NCBI GenBank assembly: GCA_016191395.1
Contig: JACPOS010000018.1
Span: 1-40,032, forward strand
DNA: 40,032 nt
DNA from: Chloroflexota bacterium
GTDB lineage: Bacteria > Chloroflexota > Limnocylindria > Limnocylindrales > CSP1-4
Direction: 5' to 3'
In this document: positions 18,061 to 28,103 of the stretch, in pieces
Numbering within the stretch: position 1 is the stretch's first letter
Layout of the letters: every line of letters begins with the position of its first letter
The notes under the pieces: generated by a model
Databases searched by the model: none
The model's input: only the letters and a program-made list of their open reading frames with translations
Told to the model about the DNA's origin: nothing
Position numbers and translations under genes: made by a program

Positions 18061-19478
18061 CTAGCCGTGGGCGAGGCGTCCGCCCGCGACCGTCAGCAGC
18101 ACGACGCCGGGCAGCGACCGGTCCGCGAGTGGGTTGCCCCAGCCCCGGGTCCGCAGCGAATCTGGTCCCACAGTCCACCGCTCGGCGCGATCGAACACGA
18201 CGAGATCGGCCGGCGCACCGATTGCGAATCCGGGCTCGACCACGCCGCCAAGCACGCCCGCGGGCCCCGTCGTCAGCGCCGTGATCAGCCGGGACAGGGG
18301 CAGGAGGCCGGCGTCCACCGCCTCCAGGAGCACGCCCAGAGCGGTCTCGATGCCGGCGATCCCCGGCTTCGCCAGCCCGAACTCCATGTCCTTGTCGACC
18401 TGCGTGTGCGGCGCGTGGTCGGTCGCGACGGCGTCCGCGGTGCCATCCAAGAGCGCCTGGAGGCACGCTCGCGCATCCACCGCGGAGCGCAGCGGCGGAT
18501 TGACGCGCAGCGAGCTGGCGTACGGCGCCGCGACGAGCCCCCGATCGCGCCACGGGTCGCGCGCCTCGCCGTCCTCGCCGTGCGCCGCCCACGCAAATCG
18601 CCGCGCACCGGCAATCCATTCATCGGTCAGCGCCAGGTGGTGTGGCGTCACGTCGCACGTGACCGGCAGGCCCGCGGCCTTTGCCCGTCGGACCGCATCC
18701 AGGGACCCCGCCGTGGACAGATGCGTCAGGTGGAGGCGGGTGCCCGGGACGTCGCGGACCACTTCGGCGAGCAGAGCGATGTCGCGCGCGACCGCGTTCG
18801 ACTCGGCCGCGGCCGGCCACCCCTTGAGCCCAAGGACGGTGGCGACGAGGCCCTCGTTCGCCTCCGCACCCGCCGTGAGCGCGAGGTCCTCCGGATGGTC
18901 GATGAGCGGCAGCCCGAGCATGCCCGCGTACGAGAGCGCGTTACGGAACAGCTCGGCATGCTGGACTGGCGCGCCGTCGTCGCTGAACCCGACGACGCCG
19001 GCGTCCGCGAGCTCGCCGAGTGGCGCCAGCTGCTCTCCCGCTCGCCCGAGCGTCGCCGCGCCGATCGGCAGCAGCCGGACCGGCGAGCCGGACGCGGCCG
19101 CGCCGGCGAGCTCCGCAATCACCATCGCCGCACGATCGATCGGCGGCGTCGTGTTCGGCATCGCGCAGACGGTGGTGAAGCCTCCGTGGGCGGCCGCAGC
19201 GAGCCCGCTCGCGATCGTCTCGGCCGTCTCGTTGCCCGGCTCGCGCAGGTGCGCGTGCAGGTCGATGAAGCCAGGCGCCACGACGACCCCGCGGTCGTCC
19301 TCGGCGCCGCCGTCGCCCGCCTCCAGCCACGTCACGGACTCCAGGATCCCTGCGCGGACCACCACGTCCGCCGGTCCCTCGCGCCCGGAAGCGGGGTCCA
19401 CCAGCCATGCCCCGCTCAGGTCCAGGTCCACGGCCTTGCCGATCTCGGCATCGACCTTCGGCCGGGTCGCGAGCGCGC

Positions 19479-19482
<4 letters not shown>
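18061..19482 (-). CDS. pyrC: dihydroorotase
   Basis: A 473-residue type I dihydroorotase, closing carbamoyl-aspartate to dihydroorotate. Zinc-site features are complete: GFIDLHAHLREPG (His76 and His78), FSDDG, LIDHPED, LTHLST and ATDHAPHT. Between TPHHLALTDE and LRVNPPLR there are about 25-30 extra residues (containing AHGEDGEARDPW) relative to typical dihydroorotases, so the loop is lengthened. The ATG at 19482 overlaps the pyrB stop by 4 nt (ATGA). It is expected to act in the cytoplasm, possibly in complex with PyrB as in other bacteria (inference). Confidence 0.95.
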
Positions 19483-21115
<1,633 letters not shown>

Positions 21116-21169
21116 GCAACGAAGGTCAACGCGAGTGTACCGCCGCGCCGACGGTCCAGCGGCCCAGCG

Positions 21170-21733
21170 TCAGTAGATCCGGACCGTCACCGTGGTCGTG
21201 CCGGACCACCAGCCGCAGCCGCAGATCCGGAAGAAGTCCGGCCGGTACATGTCGATGATCCTGCCCGTGGTCTTCGCCGGGCCATAGTCGGAGACCACGG
21301 TCTGGATGCAGCCGCCGGCGCCGCAGATGACGATCGTGGTACCGCGCGGAACGTCACGCATCGCGGTGGTTCCGTTGTCGTAGAACGACGCATAGCCGGT
21401 CATGGAGTATCGCGGCGGCTTCCACTTGAAGGACGGGCTGATCGTCTTCAGCTTCGGCTGTGCACGCTCGTCCGGGGACAGCGGCTCGCCCGGCGCGGGC
21501 TCGGAGAAGACGTCGAGGCCATCCAGGGCGCCATCCGACCGACCCGCCGCATCCGGGAGGAAGATCCCGGCGCTCTGCCGATCGCGCGTGGTCGCGAGGT
21601 AGACCTGTCCGAACAGCGCTGCATCGATGGGCTGGTCCTGGCTCGGCTCATGTGAGCCGACGAGCCCCGGCAGTGCGCCGAGCGCAAGCGCGGCAGTGAG
21701 CGCCGCTCTTGCGACCGTCCTGCTTGGTCGCAT
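21170..21733 (-). CDS. secreted double-psi beta-barrel (RlpA-like) protein
   Basis: A 187-residue exported protein with a signal peptide (about 1-27). The C-terminal 80 residues begin with GYASFYDNGTTAM and continue to PRGTTIVIC, VVSDYGP and GRIIDMYRPDFFRI, the pattern of the RlpA/expansin-like double-psi beta-barrel. These domains bind or cleave peptidoglycan or other polysaccharides; whether this one is catalytic is uncertain. Four Cys residues in the barrel (ICGAGGC and ICGCG) could form disulfides outside the cell. The ATG at 21733 has a TACAGT hexamer 8 nt upstream and no Shine-Dalgarno. Confidence 0.75.
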   Translation of the reverse strand: MRPSRTVARAALTAALALGALPGLVGSHEPSQDQPIDAALFGQVYLATTRDRQSAGIFLPDAAGRSDGALDGLDVFSEPAPGEPLSPDERAQPKLKTISPSFKWKPPRYSMTGYASFYDNGTTAMRDVPRGTTIVICGAGGCIQTVVSDYGPAKTTGRIIDMYRPDFFRICGCGWWSGTTTVTVRIY

Positions 21734-21741
21734 CCACGCCC

Positions 21742-21747
21742 ACTGTA
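21742..21747 (-). promoter_or_regulatory. -10 box, leaderless promoter of RlpA-like gene
   Basis: Reads TACAGT on the minus strand, 8 nt before the ATG at 21733. Confidence 0.5.
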
Positions 21748-21775
21748 GGGCATGGACAGGGTGTGCCGCGACGCC

Positions 21776-23515
21776 TCAGCGGACGAGGTACAGGGCCTTG
21801 GCGGGAATGGACCGGATCTCGCCGAAGTCGTTGCTGGACCAGCCGAGCACCTGCACCGTGCTGTCCTGGCCGTCCTGGCCGCTGGGTGTGACCCACGCCA
21901 GCCGCCCGATGCCGATCGAGAACCTGCGGAGCGCCGGCGTTCCCGCCAGCGGCTCCGGCCCCTCGGCGATCGCGCCGGTCTTCGGGTCCAGGACGACGAG
22001 GTGAAGGCGACCGATGTCGGCGTTCAGCTGCTCGCCGACCCAGACCGCGAGGCGCGTACCGCTCGGGTCGAACTTGGCCTGGAACGATGCCGCACGGTCG
22101 GAGACGACCGTGACGGCCGTCCCGGTCGGCCCGAGCGCGGGAGCAGCGGTGGGCTCCGGCGTCGCGGGGTCGGCGGTCGCCGCGGGAATCGGTCCGCTCG
22201 ACCAATCCGAGAGCACGACCTTGCCGGTACCGAGCTGCCAGTCGAGGCCGTCCGCCGTCGGCATGAGCGTGCCTGACCAGAACGCGGCGCGATGACCGGA
22301 TGGATCGACGACGGGCAGCCACAGGTCGGACTGCCCGATGGCGGTCTCCGCAAGGCTTGCGGGGTCAAGCAGGAACGACGACGGATGCACCTCGACGCGT
22401 TGGGGAGCCGCGGTGGGGCCGTCGCTGGCTGCGGGGACGACCGGCTCGCCGACGCGACTGGCAAGCACCTGCGTGCCGAGCCACGCCGAGAAGTACGTTC
22501 GGTGGTCCGTCGTCACGGCCACCGCGGTCGGCTGCCCGACGGTCCAGAGGTACAGGTCCGGGCCGGAGGACCCGTCGCTCGGCCGGGCGGAGAAGGCAAG
22601 CCACTTGCCGTCGGCGGAATAGGCTGCCTCGCCGACGACCTTCACGCCGGACGCGATCTCGAGGGCGACGACCGGGGTCGGGGATGGGCCCGGTGTCGTT
22701 GGCTTCGGTGTCGCCGGGACAGCTGTCTGTGGCTCGCCGGAGGGGATCCCATGGGTCGCGCCGGCGGTGGGCGCAGGTGTGGCTGCCGGGCTCGCGGACG
22801 GGACGGGCAGCACGTAGATCTTGTCGGGACCGGGACCGGTGCCGTGCGCCTCGACGACAAGCTGGTCGTCGTTCGGGGAGATAGTGACGCCGACCGGGGT
22901 GCCGGCGAGGCTGAGCGGGCGGCCGGGCTCGTCCTCGGCAAGGGGCCGGCAGCTTGGACGGGTGCGCGGGCAGACGCCGTCGACGTCGGCACTGACGAAC
23001 TCCCAGGAGCCATCCGCGCTCGACCGCAGGTACGCCACTGGCCCGGCCGTCACCTCGAACGTGGTTGCCTGCGGCTCAGGGGAGGCAAGGCCAACCGCGG
23101 AATTGCCGGGCGTGGAGCTCGGGGGCGCGATCGGCGGGATCAGCGATGCGCCGATCACCACGAGGACGATGAGCGCACCGGCGGCGGCGCCGAACGGCAG
23201 GCTGCGTGCGCGCGCGGTACGTGCCGGCGCGCGTCCACGCCGTGTTCGTGACTCGCGCTCGATGGCGGCCGAGGTGCGTGCCCACAGGTCCCGCGGCGGT
23301 TCCGGGGTGTGCGCGCGGAGTCCGCGGAGCAGCGCTCGATCGGCAAGGAATGCCTCGCGGTCCACCTGGCACTCGGCGCAGGACTCGAGGTGGCCCGCCA
23401 GCCAGCTCGCGTCGGCGTCATCGAGCGGCTCCAGCATCTCGGTGGACGTGAGGGCGCGAGCGCGGTCGTGCGCCGCCTCGTCATCGTGATGCCGGCGGCG
23501 GAACGGCAGGGTCAT
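21776..23515 (-). CDS. anti-sigma factor with zinc-finger domain and large external domain
   Basis: A 579-residue single-pass membrane protein. The cytoplasmic part carries the anti-sigma zinc motif HLESCAEC (His42-x3-Cys46-x2-Cys49), followed by one membrane helix (about 108-128). About 450 external residues have repeated beta-strand units (for example YSADGKWLAFSA and FDPSGTRLAVWVG) like TolB/WD40-type propeller blades, separated by Pro/Thr/Ala-rich linkers. It would hold the ECF sigma factor encoded upstream inactive until the external domain senses an unknown signal. The ATG at 23515 overlaps the sigma stop by 4 nt, supporting the pairing. Confidence 0.85.
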   Translation of the reverse strand: MTLPFRRRHHDDEAAHDRARALTSTEMLEPLDDADASWLAGHLESCAECQVDREAFLADRALLRGLRAHTPEPPRDLWARTSAAIERESRTRRGRAPARTARARSLPFGAAAGALIVLVVIGASLIPPIAPPSSTPGNSAVGLASPEPQATTFEVTAGPVAYLRSSADGSWEFVSADVDGVCPRTRPSCRPLAEDEPGRPLSLAGTPVGVTISPNDDQLVVEAHGTGPGPDKIYVLPVPSASPAATPAPTAGATHGIPSGEPQTAVPATPKPTTPGPSPTPVVALEIASGVKVVGEAAYSADGKWLAFSARPSDGSSGPDLYLWTVGQPTAVAVTTDHRTYFSAWLGTQVLASRVGEPVVPAASDGPTAAPQRVEVHPSSFLLDPASLAETAIGQSDLWLPVVDPSGHRAAFWSGTLMPTADGLDWQLGTGKVVLSDWSSGPIPAATADPATPEPTAAPALGPTGTAVTVVSDRAASFQAKFDPSGTRLAVWVGEQLNADIGRLHLVVLDPKTGAIAEGPEPLAGTPALRRFSIGIGRLAWVTPSGQDGQDSTVQVLGWSSNDFGEIRSIPAKALYLVR

Positions 23516-24096
23516 CGATCGCCCCGCGCTTCCGCGGCGAACTTGGCGTCGATCTCCGCTTCGGCGGCCTGCTCGGCGTCCTTCTCGGCGGCGAGGGCAC
23601 GCCGGAGACTCTCGCGGGCTCGCGTCAGGATCGCGCGTGCGGCAACGTGGCTGACGCCCATCGCCGCGGCCAGCTCCAGCCCCGTGAGGTCGTGCAGCTC
23701 GGCGAGCAGGAGGGCCGCGCGCTGGCGCTCCGGGATCTGCGCGAGCGCCCGCTCGAGGGGGCCGGACAGCCGCAGGTCCATCGCCAGCTTCTCGGCGGAT
23801 GGCGCAGCACCGCGAGCCTCGCCCGTCCACGGCACCATCCGGATGATCTTGCGGCGGCGCAGCTCGTCCAGCGCCACGCGGTGAGCGATCTGATACAGCC
23901 ACGCCCGCGCGTTCTCGTCCTTCTCGAGGGTGTCGTAGTTCCTGTACGCCTTCACGAAGGCGTCCTGGGTCAGGTCAGCCGCGAGCTCGGGGTCGCGCAG
24001 CATGCGGACCAGGTACGCGTAGATCTCGTGCTGGTGCTTGCCGAACAGCTTCTCCACGAAGGCATGCGCGGTGTCCTGGTCCCAGGTGCGGCTCAC
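23512..24096 (-). CDS. ECF-type RNA polymerase sigma factor
   Basis: A 194-residue sigma-70-family factor with region 2 (EIYAYLVRMLRDPELAADLT, then QDAFVKAYRNYD and ARAWLYQIAHRVALDELRR) and region 4 (LPERQRAALLLAEL-like, then a helix-turn-helix MGVSHVAARAILTRARESLR). The C-terminus carries a charged Ala/Glu-rich tail. The GTG at 24096 gives the usual short N-terminus; a TTG at 24144 would add 16 residues, and neither has a strong ribosome site. It overlaps the anti-sigma gene by 4 nt. The target regulon is not visible; no clear ECF-type promoter was found upstream. Confidence 0.88.
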   Translation of the reverse strand: MSRTWDQDTAHAFVEKLFGKHQHEIYAYLVRMLRDPELAADLTQDAFVKAYRNYDTLEKDENARAWLYQIAHRVALDELRRRKIIRMVPWTGEARGAAPSAEKLAMDLRLSGPLERALAQIPERQRAALLLAELHDLTGLELAAAMGVSHVAARAILTRARESLRRALAAEKDAEQAAEAEIDAKFAAEARGDR

Positions 24097-24238
24097 CGGA
24101 CGCCCGATCGAGATGGCCGGCCTGCTGGCAGCGCGTTCGAACAACTGGGTGGATCGTCCCGTCTGGGTGCCGCCGGGTCAGTCCTGATGGATCGACGGTG
24201 AGCGGCGATATCAGCCCAAGGGACGAGGCGGCCTGCGG

Positions 24239-25213
24239 TCATGTGATGCCGCGCTCGAGCAGCTGCTCCACCGCGGCCTCCGGGGAAACGGGATTGACGG
24301 GCAGGCCGGTCGCGAGCTCCAGGCCGGCGATCTCGCGCAGGCGCGGGTGGATCTCCCAGTGCCAATGGAACGTCGCGTCCACGCGCTCGCGCAACGGTGC
24401 CGTGTGCAGCACGAGGTTGTACGGCGGTCCGTCAAGGCTGACGCCCAGCCCTCCGAGCACGTGCCGCAGGGCTGACGCGGTGGCGCGGACCGCGGCGTCG
24501 TCTGCGCGCCCGAAGTCCGCCTGGTGGACGCGCGGCACGATCCAGGCCTCGAACGGCGAGCGCGAGCCCCACGGGGCGAAGGCCACGGTGGACGAGTCCT
24601 GCCAGACGAGCCGGTCACGCGACCGCGACTCCTCGCGCACCAGGCGGCACCACGGGCACTCGCCCTCGCGGATGACGAAGCGCGCCGCGCCACCCAGCTC
24701 CTCGCCCACTCGGTGCGGGATCAACGGCAGGTCGTACAGGTCCAGGCACAGGTGGTTCGTTCGGGCGCCGGCCTCCGCGCCCCAGTTCTGGACCACCTGC
24801 AGGTAGTCCGTCTGCCCAGCGGCGGCGGCCTCGGCAACGGCGCCACGAGCGAGGGTCAGCATCTTCTCCGCGACGTCGCCAACCTGGGCCAGTGATCGGT
24901 GCTCCCCTGGCGGCGCCGCGATGGTGCGCCAGCTCCCGGCCGCCTTCGCATCCGCCACCGTGATCTGGGCGATGCCGCGGTCCAGCTCGTCGCGCTCGTG
25001 TTCCGTGCCGACCATGTGGAACGCGCAGTCCTTCAGCACGCGCATTCGCACGCCGTCTCCGGGCGGCAGGCGACAGTTCTGGCAGTCGCCGCCGTCGTCG
25101 ACGGGCGTGGCGGGTCTCGCGAACCGGCTCCGGTCGAAGTCGCGGTCCACGATCGTGGCAACCCACCAGCCGGTGATCGGGTCCTTGCGGAGCTCGAACA
25201 GGCCCGCGCTCAT
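24239..25213 (-). CDS. GalT-like HIT-superfamily protein with altered active site
   Basis: A 324-residue relative of galactose-1-phosphate uridylyltransferase. Two zinc-type pairs, CQNC (44-47) and CPWC (186-189), and the C-terminal HWHWEIHP segment are retained. However, after NWGAEAGA, where homologs have HPHSQ with the nucleotidylated histidine, this protein reads NHLCLDLYDLP (about 153-163). The first His remains, but the nucleophile position is Cys156 and the Gln is Asp. Classical uridylyl transfer is therefore doubtful; it could be a phosphorylase or hydrolase variant, or inactive. The ATG lies 4 nt behind lipB, suggesting cotranscription. Confidence 0.8.
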   Translation of the reverse strand: MSAGLFELRKDPITGWWVATIVDRDFDRSRFARPATPVDDGGDCQNCRLPPGDGVRMRVLKDCAFHMVGTEHERDELDRGIAQITVADAKAAGSWRTIAAPPGEHRSLAQVGDVAEKMLTLARGAVAEAAAAGQTDYLQVVQNWGAEAGARTNHLCLDLYDLPLIPHRVGEELGGAARFVIREGECPWCRLVREESRSRDRLVWQDSSTVAFAPWGSRSPFEAWIVPRVHQADFGRADDAAVRATASALRHVLGGLGVSLDGPPYNLVLHTAPLRERVDATFHWHWEIHPRLREIAGLELATGLPVNPVSPEAAVEQLLERGIT

Positions 25214-25217
25214 GGCC

Positions 25218-25955
25218 TCAGGCCTCGACCGACACGCGAGCGGCCGTGGGGACACCGGCATCGATCCAGGCAAGTGGCGCGCCGAGCTCGCCCGCGAACG
25301 CCTCGGCGAAGATGACTCCCGCGCGCTCGACGGCCGCGGTCGTAGGCGGCTCCGCGGTCCGGCCGAGCTCCTCGGCGATCGAGGTGGATACGAGGCCCGG
25401 CATGCCGCACGGATCGATCAGCTCGAAATCGCGCAGGTCGGGATCGATGTTCAGGGCGATCCCGTGGTAACTGACGCCGCGTTCGATCCGCAGGCCGAGC
25501 GCCCCGATCTTGCGATGCGGGCGCCCGTGGTCGCCCTCGATCCAGCAGCCCGGGTGACCGTCGCGCCGGAAGGCCTCGACGCCGAGGCGCGCGCAGGTCT
25601 TGATCATCGCCGCCTCCAGCGCCGCGACGAGCGGCCGGACGAGCAGGCCCCGGTCACCCAGCCGGATGATCGGGTAGGCAACGAGCTGGCCGGGGCCGTG
25701 GTACGTGACCTCCCCACCGCGCTCCACGCGGATGACTTCGATCCCGCGCTTCGTGAGCTGCTTCGGCGTCGCGAGCACATGGGCGCTGTCCGCCTGCCGC
25801 CCGAGGGTGAGCACCGCATCGTGCTCCAGCAGGAGCAGCCGATCCTCGATCTCGCCGTCCGCGCGCCGCGCCACGAGCTCCTTCTGGAGCTGCCACGCCT
25901 CGCGGTAGCTGATCCGCCCGACCCAGGTCGCGGCGAACCGGACCTGCGGTTCCAT
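25218..25955 (-). CDS. lipB: octanoyl-[acyl carrier protein]:protein N-octanoyltransferase
   Basis: A 245-residue enzyme moving octanoate from acyl carrier protein to the lipoyl domains of 2-oxoacid dehydrogenases and the glycine cleavage H protein, the first step of lipoylation. Signatures are complete: RGGEVTYHGPGQLVAYP (79-95), the catalytic Lys149 in KIGALGLRI, GVSYHGIALNID, and the catalytic Cys183 in DPCGM. Acts in the cytoplasm. lipA is not in the window. The ATG at 25955 has TAGATT 7 nt upstream and no Shine-Dalgarno. The GalT-like gene follows after 4 nt. Confidence 0.95.
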   Translation of the reverse strand: MEPQVRFAATWVGRISYREAWQLQKELVARRADGEIEDRLLLLEHDAVLTLGRQADSAHVLATPKQLTKRGIEVIRVERGGEVTYHGPGQLVAYPIIRLGDRGLLVRPLVAALEAAMIKTCARLGVEAFRRDGHPGCWIEGDHGRPHRKIGALGLRIERGVSYHGIALNIDPDLRDFELIDPCGMPGLVSTSIAEELGRTAEPPTTAAVERAGVIFAEAFAGELGAPLAWIDAGVPTAARVSVEA

Positions 25956-25962
25956 GCGTTCG

Positions 25963-25968
25963 AATCTA
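25963..25968 (-). promoter_or_regulatory. -10 box, leaderless promoter of lipB
   Basis: Reads TAGATT on the minus strand, 7 nt before the lipB ATG. Confidence 0.55.
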
Positions 25969-25992
25969 GCAGGGGTCCCTTCGCGGACCGTT

Positions 25993-26877
25993 CTAGCGGA
26001 TCGCCTCGGCCATGGCCTGGAGATGCGGCGGCGTGCTCCCGCAGCAGGCTCCCACCACGCCCGCGCCGGCATCGCGGAAGAGGCGCGCGAAGTCCGCCAT
26101 CGTGGCCGGCGTGGTCTCGTACCGGACGGCCATCCCGACCAGCTGGGGCATGCCCACGTTGCCCTTGGCAACGAGCAGCGCGTCCGGGAAGGCCTTGCGC
26201 ATCCGCTGGATGACGGGCACGAGCTCCTCCGGCCCGTTCCCGCAGTTGCCGCCGACCGCCACCGCGCCGGCATCGAGCAGGGCTGCCGCCGCGCGCTCCG
26301 GGGTGACGCCCATCATCGTGTGGCCGCGCGTGTCGAAGCTCATCGTCGCGATGACCGGGAGCCCCGGTGCCGCATCCATCGCCCCGCGGATCGCCGCGAC
26401 CGCCTCGTCGACGTCGCTCATCGTCTCCACCCACATGACGTCAGCGCCGCCCGCCGCGAGCGCGCGCGCCTGCTCGGCGAAGACCTCGCGGGCGATCTCC
26501 GGGGTCAGCGTGCCGCCGATCGATTCCATGATCTGGCCGGTGGGGCCGAGGTCGCCGGCCACGATCGCGGGGTGGTCCGCGGCGTCCACCTCCACCCGGG
26601 CGAGCACCGCGGCCGTGCGATTCAGTTGATCCACTCGATCCTGGCGCCCGTGCAACTCGAGGCGCAGCCGGTTGCCGCCGAAGGTGTTGGTCAGCAGGAC
26701 CTGGGCGCCGGCGTCCAGGTAGGCGCGTTGGACGCGTCGGATGATCTCCGGGTGCTCCAGGTTCCAGAGCTCCGGAGGGTCGCCGAACTCCAGCCCGTTG
26801 GCCATGAGCATCGTGCCCATCGCGCCATCGGCCACGATCGGGGCGCCGGAAGCCGTCAGCTCATGCCAGGTCGTCAT
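25993..26877 (-). CDS. homocysteine S-methyltransferase family protein
   Basis: A 294-residue single-domain Hcy-binding TIM barrel, like MmuM/BHMT or the N-terminal module of MetH. Zinc ligands are visible: Cys212 in GGNCGNGPEE and the pair Cys278-Cys279 in GACCGSTPPH. N-terminal features DGAMGTML and TNTFGGNR match the family. It would methylate homocysteine using a donor such as betaine, S-methylmethionine or a corrinoid; there are no cobalamin or folate modules, so the donor is open. The ATG at 26877 is preferred over a longer form that would overlap the upstream antiporter gene. lipB lies 37 nt downstream. Confidence 0.88.
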   Translation of the reverse strand: MTTWHELTASGAPIVADGAMGTMLMANGLEFGDPPELWNLEHPEIIRRVQRAYLDAGAQVLLTNTFGGNRLRLELHGRQDRVDQLNRTAAVLARVEVDAADHPAIVAGDLGPTGQIMESIGGTLTPEIAREVFAEQARALAAGGADVMWVETMSDVDEAVAAIRGAMDAAPGLPVIATMSFDTRGHTMMGVTPERAAAALLDAGAVAVGGNCGNGPEELVPVIQRMRKAFPDALLVAKGNVGMPQLVGMAVRYETTPATMADFARLFRDAGAGVVGACCGSTPPHLQAMAEAIR

Positions 26878-26912
26878 CGAGCCGCGATTGTGCACGGATC
26901 CGGCCGGGGCGC

Positions 26913-28019
26913 CTAGCCGCCGATCCGCGGTCCCCACCAGACGGCGGCGGCGATGATCACGTAGAGGCCCAGGAGCATGGCGCCCTCGAAGGCGTTCGCC
27001 TCGCCGTCGGTCACGATGAAGATCACCAGCAGGACGCTGACCGCGAGCGTCCCGAGCAGCAGGGGGCTGAGGATCAGCGTGAGCGGCACCGGGGCGACGA
27101 AGAAGCTCAGGAGCACGATCACCGGCGTCAGGAACAGCACGACCTGCAGCGCCGAGTTGAGGATCAGGCTCATCGACAGGTCGCCGTTGCCCTTGGCCGC
27201 AGAAGTGACGCCGGCAAGGTTCTCGACCGCGTTGCTCGCGATCGCGACGACGATCAGGCCGGCGAATGCCTCGCTCATGCCGAGCGTCGACATCGCGGGC
27301 TTCAGCGCCTCGACGAACCAGTCGGCCACGAAGGCGGAGGAGATGGCCGAGACGGCGAGGAGCGCGAGCGTCTGCGGGAGTGGATGGATCGCATCGGGCG
27401 TGGAGGCGTCCTCGTCGTCCGGAATGTGCGGCTTGGCTGCCGGGCCTTCAGCGGCGAGGCGGAGCGAGATCGGGACCGACACGGCGAACACGACGAGCAG
27501 GACGATGGCCACGACCGCGGACAGCTCCTGGGCGTGACCGAAGTCCGGGGCGCCCGGTTGCGTCGCGAGGAACGGCACCGTCAGGGCCGCGACCCCGAGC
27601 AACAGCTCGGTGGCGTAGAGGCGGTTTGCCGCCGCGGAGAAGGTCAGCTTGCCGTGGCGCAGCCCGCCCACGAGCGTGGCGAGCCCGAGCACGAACAGGG
27701 CATTCCCCAGCACGGAGCCGACGAGCGCGGCCGCGACCACCTCGACGAGGCCCGCCTGGAGCGCGAAGATCGCCAGGAAGAGCTCGGGCAGGTTGCCCAG
27801 GACGGACTGGACGACGCCGGTCGCCGCGGGTGAGAGGCGGCGCGAGAGGCGCTCCGTGGCCTCGCCGACGGCGACGGCGCCACCCGCCAGGGCAATCACG
27901 GCGGCCGCGAAGCGCACCAGCGGCGGCAGGTCGAGCACGTTCGTGATCGCGACCACCACGAACGCGACCGCATAGCCACCGTAGATGTACAGCGTTCGGC
28001 GACTGATGTTGGCGGGCAT
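26913..28019 (-). CDS. CaCA-family calcium/cation:proton antiporter (CAX/ChaA-like)
   Basis: A 368-residue membrane protein with about 11 hydrophobic helices in two halves. The two alpha-repeat motifs of the family are visible: GNLPELFLAI (75-84) in the first half and SNAVENLAGV in the second, with the ion-coordinating Glu in each. An acidic central loop (about 205-225, DDEDASTPD) separates the halves. It probably exports Ca2+ or another cation in exchange for protons; the ion is inferred from family. The ATG at 28019 is chosen; a GTG two codons upstream is possible. It is divergent from the MFS gene. Confidence 0.87.
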   Translation of the reverse strand: MPANISRRTLYIYGGYAVAFVVVAITNVLDLPPLVRFAAAVIALAGGAVAVGEATERLSRRLSPAATGVVQSVLGNLPELFLAIFALQAGLVEVVAAALVGSVLGNALFVLGLATLVGGLRHGKLTFSAAANRLYATELLLGVAALTVPFLATQPGAPDFGHAQELSAVVAIVLLVVFAVSVPISLRLAAEGPAAKPHIPDDEDASTPDAIHPLPQTLALLAVSAISSAFVADWFVEALKPAMSTLGMSEAFAGLIVVAIASNAVENLAGVTSAAKGNGDLSMSLILNSALQVVLFLTPVIVLLSFFVAPVPLTLILSPLLLGTLAVSVLLVIFIVTDGEANAFEGAMLLGLYVIIAAAVWWGPRIGG

Positions 28020-28089
28020 GTGGACGACATCATCGGGGATGCGCGGTCCCCGCCGCGCGACGGCTGGGCGCCGGAGATCCGCGGCGCTG

Positions 28090-28095
28090 TAGCGT
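28090..28095 (+). promoter_or_regulatory. -10 box, leaderless promoter of sugar operon
   Basis: TAGCGT lies 8 nt before the MFS gene ATG at 28104. No Shine-Dalgarno is present. Confidence 0.45.
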
Positions 28096-28103
28096 TCACG
28101 GCC

